Assembly (NCBI GenBank): GCA_031290205.1
Contig: JAITNZ010000102.1
Coordinates: 1 to 11,356 of the forward strand
DNA from: Spirochaetaceae bacterium
GTDB taxonomy: Bacteria > Spirochaetota > Spirochaetia > Treponematales > Breznakiellaceae
Length of the DNA stretch: 11,356 nt
Direction of reading: 5' to 3'
Below the pieces are notes generated by a model, which was given only the letters and a program-made list of their open reading frames with translations, was not told the origin of the DNA and did no database searches. The position numbers and the translations under genes were made by a program. Shown here piece after piece: positions 7,215-11,356 of the stretch (positions are counted from its first letter, which is position 1; each line of letters starts with the position of its first letter).

Positions 7215-7225
7215 GGCGGGTGCTG

Positions 7226-8374
7226 TTAGGAATTCGTCTTTAGCAGCGTGAGCAAGAGTGGCAAGTGGTCGCTCAGTCCGGAGCCGGTGCGGGGATTGTA
7301 TCTGTTCGGTTCGCCTTTGGAATTGATAAAGGGTTCGCAGTCTATCACATAACAATTTTTGAAGTGCCAGCCATCCTCAGTAAAAAAATTCTCGTTAAGC
7401 AGGAAGTGGTCGATTGTTTCCCATACTCCTGAATAATAGTAGGAGCCGTTTTTTAACTCGTTTTCCCAGGGGGAATAGAATGTGCCGCGAGCTCCGGCAA
7501 AGAATGACGAGTAAGGCGGCTTTTCAGTGCTAAGGATTAAAAAATCCTGAACATTCACGAGTCCTTGCGTTTTGGTTTCGTCTTCGTTATCAGTTTCAAC
7601 AGGGCTGTAGCCTGCGAGGCTGGCTGCTTCGGGGTCGTCCGGCATCAGGGCGCAAACCTGTCCACCGCTCCTCCGATAAAATTCATCGTAATTTTCGTTA
7701 AGGTCGCCTAAAATCGCAATGGCGATGTCCGGCGTTTCCCGCTGTATTTCAGCTTGTCTGCGGAGTATTACCCGCACTGCTTCACGGCGGATGATTTCGG
7801 TCTGTTCATCACCACCCAATTTTGATTTCCAGTGGCAGACAAACAGCACAAGATTCCCGTCATTCGGCTGCAACGCGATTTCCATAATCGGGCGGGGGAT
7901 GATTGTGCCGTTTACATTGATTGAATGGGCGATTGCTCTTACAAACGGATATTTGCTAAGGACGCCGATACCCAGCGAATATCCGGTGTTTCCTGCGAAA
8001 AAACAATGCTTGTAGCCCTGCCCGCTTAAATTTTCGGTGCTGAGTTTTTCGAGTATTCCCCGATTTTCAACTTCGATAAGGGCGATAATGTCGGGGGGAT
8101 TTTCGCCGATTTCGCCGATTGCCGCCGCTATATGATTGAGGCGCGCCGTGTATTTTTCGCCCGTCCATCCTGCCCCGTCACGGTATTCCTCGTATTCCCA
8201 GCCGTCGTCCCTTTCGTCGAATAGCGCTTGCAGGTTCCACGTCGCTATCGAAAGCGCCCCCTGTCCTGAGTAATGCCCTTCGCCGCCGCCAAAGCAGGAA
8301 CTGAGCGCCATCGAAAAGAAAACCGCGCCTGCTATAGCGCATAATTTCGTTGTAATCCTGAGTCGTTCTATCAT
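7226..8374 (-). CDS. Lipoprotein of the endonuclease/exonuclease/phosphatase superfamily
   Basis: A 382-residue protein with a lipoprotein signal peptide: a basic start (MIERLRITTK), a hydrophobic core at 11-24 and the lipobox LSSC with Cys27. Ser before Cys is tolerated in spirochaetes. The mature part is an EEP (DNase I-like) fold: WNLQ with Asn47, a metal-binding Glu101 in IEVEN, HWKSK with His181, GDLNEN with Asp224/Asn226, IDH at 321-323, and SDHLPL with Asp369/His370. All the usual metal and catalytic positions are present, so it should be an active phosphodiesterase, perhaps a DNase or RNase or a phosphatase acting outside the cytoplasm; the substrate is unknown. AGGGGG lies 11 bases before the ATG. 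ftsK lies 144 bp upstream on the same strand, with a hairpin between, so co-transcription is uncertain. No promoter in the gap is convincing. Confidence 0.87.
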   Translation of the reverse strand: MIERLRITTKLCAIAGAVFFSMALSSCFGGGEGHYSGQGALSIATWNLQALFDERDDGWEYEEYRDGAGWTGEKYTARLNHIAAAIGEIGENPPDIIALIEVENRGILEKLSTENLSGQGYKHCFFAGNTGYSLGIGVLSKYPFVRAIAHSINVNGTIIPRPIMEIALQPNDGNLVLFVCHWKSKLGGDEQTEIIRREAVRVILRRQAEIQRETPDIAIAILGDLNENYDEFYRRSGGQVCALMPDDPEAASLAGYSPVETDNEDETKTQGLVNVQDFLILSTEKPPYSSFFAGARGTFYSPWENELKNGSYYYSGVWETIDHFLLNENFFTEDGWHFKNCYVIDCEPFINSKGEPNRYNPRTGSGLSDHLPLLLTLLKTNS

Positions 8375-8482
8375 TTTTTACTTCGCCCCCTGTACCTTAA
8401 CTTATGGCAAGGATATGCGCGGCGCTTTAATCCGCCTGAGGGTGCCCCCCTGCGTAAAAATCGCCCTTCTCTAACAAAAAGC

Positions 8483-8518
8483 GAGGCATAAAAGTGCCCG
8501 AGGCGCCCCGAGGCGCCT
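8483..8518. terminator. GGCGCC-array hairpin directly after the ftsK stop codon (element B)
   Basis: AGGCGCC (8501-8507) pairs with GGCGCCT (8512-8518) around a CCGA loop, adjoining the ftsK stop codon. The two GGCGCC cores (8502-8507, 8512-8517) are again 10 bp apart. Reading leftward, the hairpin is followed by CGGGCAC and then TTTTAT, a poor but possible terminator. Positions 8486-8507 match 7164-7185 of element A at 19 of 22 bases, and GAGGCA precedes both (8483-8488, 7157-7162). Confidence 0.5.
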
Positions 8519-11008
8519 TTATACGGCGCGCATTAATTCCCTCGGGCGGGAGCCCTGGGCGGGTCCTACGACCCCTCTGTGTTCCATCTCTTCGACAAGG
8601 CGGGCGGCTCGGTTGTAGCCTATTTTTAAGCGGCGCTGTAAATAGCTTGCGCTTGCCTTGCCCTGCTGCACGATAACTTCCAGCGCCTTATCGTAGAGCG
8701 GGTCGTCGCCTTCCTCGAATGATAATTGCGATGAATCCTCTTCCTCATCGAAGAAGATTTCTTCATCAATGTAATCGGGCTCGCCGAATTGGCGGACTTG
8801 TTCGACGACGCGCTCGACCTCTTCTTCTGAAACGAACGCGCCCTGCAAACGGATGGGGAACGGGTCGCTTACGCCGGAGTAGAGCATATCGCCCTTACCC
8901 AATAATTTTTCGGCGCCGACGGTATCGATGATGATGCGGCTATCCATCATGCTGGCGACCATGAACGCGATACGGCTGGGTATATTTGATTTTATCAAAC
9001 CGGTGATAACATCGATTGAAGGACGTTGGGTAGCAAGCACGAGGTGAATGCCGACGGCGCGGCTCATTGCGGCAAGACGGGCGACGGTCGATTCAAGCTC
9101 CTTCCCTGTTGTTGCCATCAAGTCGGCGAACTCATCGATGACGATTACGATATAGGGTATATGCTCTGCGGCGATGCTCCGCTCTTTTATCCGCTTGTTA
9201 TATGTTTTTATATCGCGCACCCCGACGCTATCGAGGCAGGCATAGCGTCGTTCCATTTCGTATATACAGTACTGTAATGCTTGAAACGCCCGCTTCGGTT
9301 CGGTGATAACAGGAGTAAGGAGGTGCCCTATATCATTATATAGTTTTAATTCTACGATCTTGGGGTCGATTAAAATTAATTTACACTGAGCAGGAGTGCA
9401 CTGATAGAGTATCGAGAGGATAAGCGTATTCACACAGACTGATTTGCCCGAGCCGGTTGAGCCCGCTATCAAGAGGTGGGGCATCGTCGCAAGGTCGACG
9501 GTAACTGCCTCGCCTGTGATGTTCTTTCCTAACACGACGGGAATCCCCGCTTTCTTGCCGTCTTTTTTTTGCAATTCACCTTCGATAATCTCGCGGAACG
9601 AAACAATATTTCTTTTTTTATTGGGGATTTCGATACCAACGGCATGTTTCCCCGGAATGGGGGCGACGATACGAACCGATTCCGCCGCAAGACGCAGCGC
9701 TATATTATCCTGTAGATTAACAATTTTAGAGAGCTTTACCCCCGGCGAGGGCAGGATTTCAAAGCTGGTAATCACCGGACCCTTGCGAATGCCGGTAACC
9801 TCAGCCTGTATATTAAATTCATTGAGTGTTTCGGTAAGCGCCCGCGCCGACTGCCTTGTTACATCATCAATAACCCAATACTGATTATCGGCATACTCGG
9901 TAAGCACCTCATCAACGGGGATGCTATATCTATCGGGACGTTTTATCTCTTGATTTTTTTTTTTAATGCTAACTTTTTGTTGCTTTCGTAATGCTTCTTC
10001 AGTTTTCGTAGCGGCAAGCGCCTCCGCTTCATCTATGACACATTCAATATCGGGCTGTTCTACGGTTTCAAACGGCTCGATTATCTCGGCATCTTCTATT
10101 TCGTCGAGTTCTTCTATTTCGTCCAGTTCCGCAAGTTCTTCGAGTTCTTCTAGTCCCAGTAAGTCTTCGACAGCATCATGTGCGGTCATATCATCCAGTT
10201 CTGAATGCAGTATTTTAATATTCTCGTCGAGTTTTTCAACTTCGACATCCATCGAACCTATATCGTTTCGTAAAACTGATAATTTTAAGTCAAGCGTATC
10301 GAGGCTTGAATTCAACAAAGGCGGCTCTTCAAGTTCAATATCCTCACTGCTAAAATTTCTTACTTGGTCCTCCTCTTTTTTTTGGGGGGGGCTGGCTGCT
10401 TGATACAAGGGGATACGCAGAATCTTAACCTGATTGGTATTTGATGCGGTCGAATTGCTATTAGTATTGTCCTGAAAACGTGTTTTAGGCGCAGACGCTT
10501 TTCGTGCCGCGACGAGGGGAAAGAACAGCGAGGCAAGCGAAAAAATCACAAAACATTCGAGGCTGGTAAAAGCGACGGTAATGAAGCTGAACCCATTTTT
10601 CCCGATTATATCAAGGAACATCATCTGTTGCGCATAATAATCGAAATCACGCATAAATGAAAAACTCACTGCCAGTGTAAAAAACGGAAATATCATACTG
10701 TTGAGCAAAAAGAATCTGCGCGGAAGGAATGCGGTGTCCAACAAAATGAGTGCCGCACAAATAAAATATGCGGGTATAAAAAAAGAAAGTATCCCATAAG
10801 AGTCGGCAAAAAAATCACCGAGCGGACTGTTGATTTCCGGCATTCCATAGAGGGACGCCGAAATAGAAAGCGTAAAAATTACGGTAAGGAGTCCGAGTAT
10901 ACCGACTCCAATATATGCGTAGAAACGCGGCGTCCAATTGAACGTTGGTTTTGCATCGGGCTTGTTGTTCTTAACCAGATGCGGCGCATTAAATTTATGA
11001 TATGACAT
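8519..11008 (-). CDS. ftsK: DNA translocase FtsK/SpoIIIE
   Basis: An 829-residue septal DNA pump that drives the terminus region of the chromosome to the daughter cells and activates XerCD at dif. Four membrane helices lie near residues 29-54, 71-92, 98-118 and 140-165. A long acidic/coiled linker (about 170-355) holds an LEELEEL/DEIEELDEIE repeat (286-305). The motor follows: an alpha domain from about 360, then RecA-like beta with Walker A GSTGSGKS (516-523, Lys522) and Walker B IVIDEF (Asp625/Glu626). The winged-helix gamma domain that reads KOPS-type signals occupies about 768-829 (DDPLYDKAL to the C-terminus), so the protein is complete. AAGGGA (11018-11023) lies 9 bases before the ATG. 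An 11-A run codes residues 348-352. I see no convincing promoter immediately upstream. Confidence 0.96.
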   Translation of the reverse strand: MSYHKFNAPHLVKNNKPDAKPTFNWTPRFYAYIGVGILGLLTVIFTLSISASLYGMPEINSPLGDFFADSYGILSFFIPAYFICAALILLDTAFLPRRFFLLNSMIFPFFTLAVSFSFMRDFDYYAQQMMFLDIIGKNGFSFITVAFTSLECFVIFSLASLFFPLVAARKASAPKTRFQDNTNSNSTASNTNQVKILRIPLYQAASPPQKKEEDQVRNFSSEDIELEEPPLLNSSLDTLDLKLSVLRNDIGSMDVEVEKLDENIKILHSELDDMTAHDAVEDLLGLEELEELAELDEIEELDEIEDAEIIEPFETVEQPDIECVIDEAEALAATKTEEALRKQQKVSIKKKNQEIKRPDRYSIPVDEVLTEYADNQYWVIDDVTRQSARALTETLNEFNIQAEVTGIRKGPVITSFEILPSPGVKLSKIVNLQDNIALRLAAESVRIVAPIPGKHAVGIEIPNKKRNIVSFREIIEGELQKKDGKKAGIPVVLGKNITGEAVTVDLATMPHLLIAGSTGSGKSVCVNTLILSILYQCTPAQCKLILIDPKIVELKLYNDIGHLLTPVITEPKRAFQALQYCIYEMERRYACLDSVGVRDIKTYNKRIKERSIAAEHIPYIVIVIDEFADLMATTGKELESTVARLAAMSRAVGIHLVLATQRPSIDVITGLIKSNIPSRIAFMVASMMDSRIIIDTVGAEKLLGKGDMLYSGVSDPFPIRLQGAFVSEEEVERVVEQVRQFGEPDYIDEEIFFDEEEDSSQLSFEEGDDPLYDKALEVIVQQGKASASYLQRRLKIGYNRAARLVEEMEHRGVVGPAQGSRPRELMRAV
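10093..10155 (-). repeat. 18-bp and 9-bp tandem repeats in the ftsK linker
   Basis: Two 18-bp units (10093-10110 and 10111-10128) differ at one base and are followed by three degenerate 9-bp units (10129-10155). They encode the acidic heptad-like run LEELEELAELDEIEELDEIE (286-305). The unit length is a multiple of three, so copy-number change would keep the frame and vary linker length. Confidence 0.75.
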
Positions 11009-11049
11009 GGTTTAGCATCCCTTAAAAGTATCGGCGCCCATGACACTAA

Positions 11050-11200
11050 ACTTTAGAATTCTTTGCTGTTAGCCAGCTTCCCCGCCACCCAGCCGGCGCG
11101 TCGAAAAGCCCCGCCCACTTTCGCACGCGAACCGGTGATGTGTTGGGGGGGGAACTTTCGGCGCTGGGTGCAATTTATTTTTCGGGGTAAATTCTAAAGT
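11050..11200. repeat. Nested inverted repeats upstream of ftsK (possible MITE-like element)
   Basis: A perfect 11-bp inverted repeat, ACTTTAGAATT (11050-11060) and AATTCTAAAGT (11190-11200), encloses a second 8-bp pair, CACCCAGC (11086-11093) and GCTGGGTG (11163-11170). Inside the inner pair the two arms show further loose similarity (CG, then an A-run, then C-rich). The 151-bp unit with terminal inverted repeats resembles a non-autonomous transposon relic, but I see no clean target-site duplication. A TAGAAT word in each terminus could also act as a -10 box. Confidence 0.35.
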
Positions 11201-11225
11201 GATACCTAAATTGCTAACGAGGGGT

Positions 11226-11250
11226 CTGGGGGGGCAACTCGCCCCCCCAG
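11226..11250. other. Perfect 10-bp G-tract hairpin
   Basis: CTGGGGGGGC (11226-11235) and GCCCCCCCAG (11241-11250) pair perfectly around AACTC. No T-run follows on either strand, so it is not a canonical terminator. It shares its design with the hairpin at 32-49. An isolated G8 run at 11145-11152 followed by AACTTTC looks like a half copy. Confidence 0.55.
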
Positions 11251-11252
11251 CG

Positions 11253-11355
11253 GGGCGTTGCGGCGCACAGGCTCACCTAAAGGTGAACCTGCAACATCGC
11301 TTGGTGTTAGTGTAACCTGCGCCACGCCTCTACGAATGCCGCTGGATAAACGCCC
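11253..11355 (+). ncRNA. Possible structured RNA or extended inverted-repeat domain at the right edge
   Basis: GGGCGTT (11253-11259) pairs with AACGCCC (11349-11355), and the adjoining GCGGC (11260-11264) pairs with GCCGC (11338-11342), leaving a 6-base bulge. Inside, CAGGCTCACC (11268-11277) and GGTGAACCTG (11282-11291) form a 10-bp hairpin with one mismatch and a TAAA loop. GGCGCA (11262-11267) could alternatively pair with TGCGCC (11318-11323). The closed, multi-helix layout suggests a folded RNA or a recombination-site-like palindrome. It matches no tRNA, riboswitch or integron attC consensus I know, and it touches the window edge. Strand is a guess. Confidence 0.2.
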
Positions 11356-11356
11356 T

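Noticed and set aside
8426..8488. 20-codon leftward frame between ftsK and the nuclease gene
   Set aside because: It is very short, without a ribosome site, and overlaps element B; no evidence of translation.
9966..10403. Rightward 145-codon Ser-rich frame
   Set aside because: It is the complement of the acidic Glu/Asp repeats of the FtsK linker; poly-Ser is the expected shadow.
11253..11355. Integron attC site
   Set aside because: The ends read GGGCGTT...AACGCCC, not RYYYAAC...GTTRRRY, so the core sites are in the wrong order.

Overview
The window (11,356 bp, mid GC) reads as ordinary chromosome of a bacterium with diderm or spirochaete traits. My best guess is a Treponema-like or other free-living or gut spirochaete. 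That guess rests on a relaxed lipobox (LSSC) on a secreted protein, the single-chain Clostridia/Bacteroidetes/spirochaete-like form of PurL, and intergenic DNA full of short palindromic, apparently dispersed repeats. It is an inference; no rRNA or other taxonomic marker is present.

Layout. Four genes run rightward: an AI-2E/PerM-family membrane exporter (163-1299), a small ACT-domain protein of the UPF0237 family (1292-1579, overlapping the exporter by 8 bp), its usual partner UPF0210/DUF711 (1585-2946), then after a 262-bp repeat-bearing gap the large purine enzyme PurL (3209-7129). Two genes run leftward and converge on purL: the DNA translocase FtsK/SpoIIIE (11008-8519) and, downstream of it, a lipoprotein endonuclease/exonuclease/phosphatase (8374-7226). 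The last 348 bp (11009-11356) hold no gene but are rich in inverted repeats.

How the genes relate. The exporter, ACT protein and UPF0210 protein look translationally coupled and are probably one operon read from a strong sigma70-like promoter (126-154). That promoter sits so close to the start codon that the mRNA may be leaderless. The ACT/UPF0210 pair is a widely conserved couple of unknown function. PurL makes FGAM in purine synthesis and may or may not share the transcript. FtsK moves chromosomal DNA at division; the exported nuclease-like lipoprotein behind it has no obvious functional link to it.

The most unusual material is in non-coding and low-complexity DNA. It includes: (a) two related elements made of GGCGCC palindromes iterated every 10 bp, each just after the stop codon of a leftward gene; (b) a run of four consecutive hairpins inside the purL reading frame at a place where the protein appears to have an insertion; (c) long homopolymers in coding sequence (10 C in purL, 11 A in ftsK); and (d) nested inverted repeats and a possible folded RNA upstream of ftsK. 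I did not find a defence system, CRISPR array, IS transposase, tRNA or rRNA.
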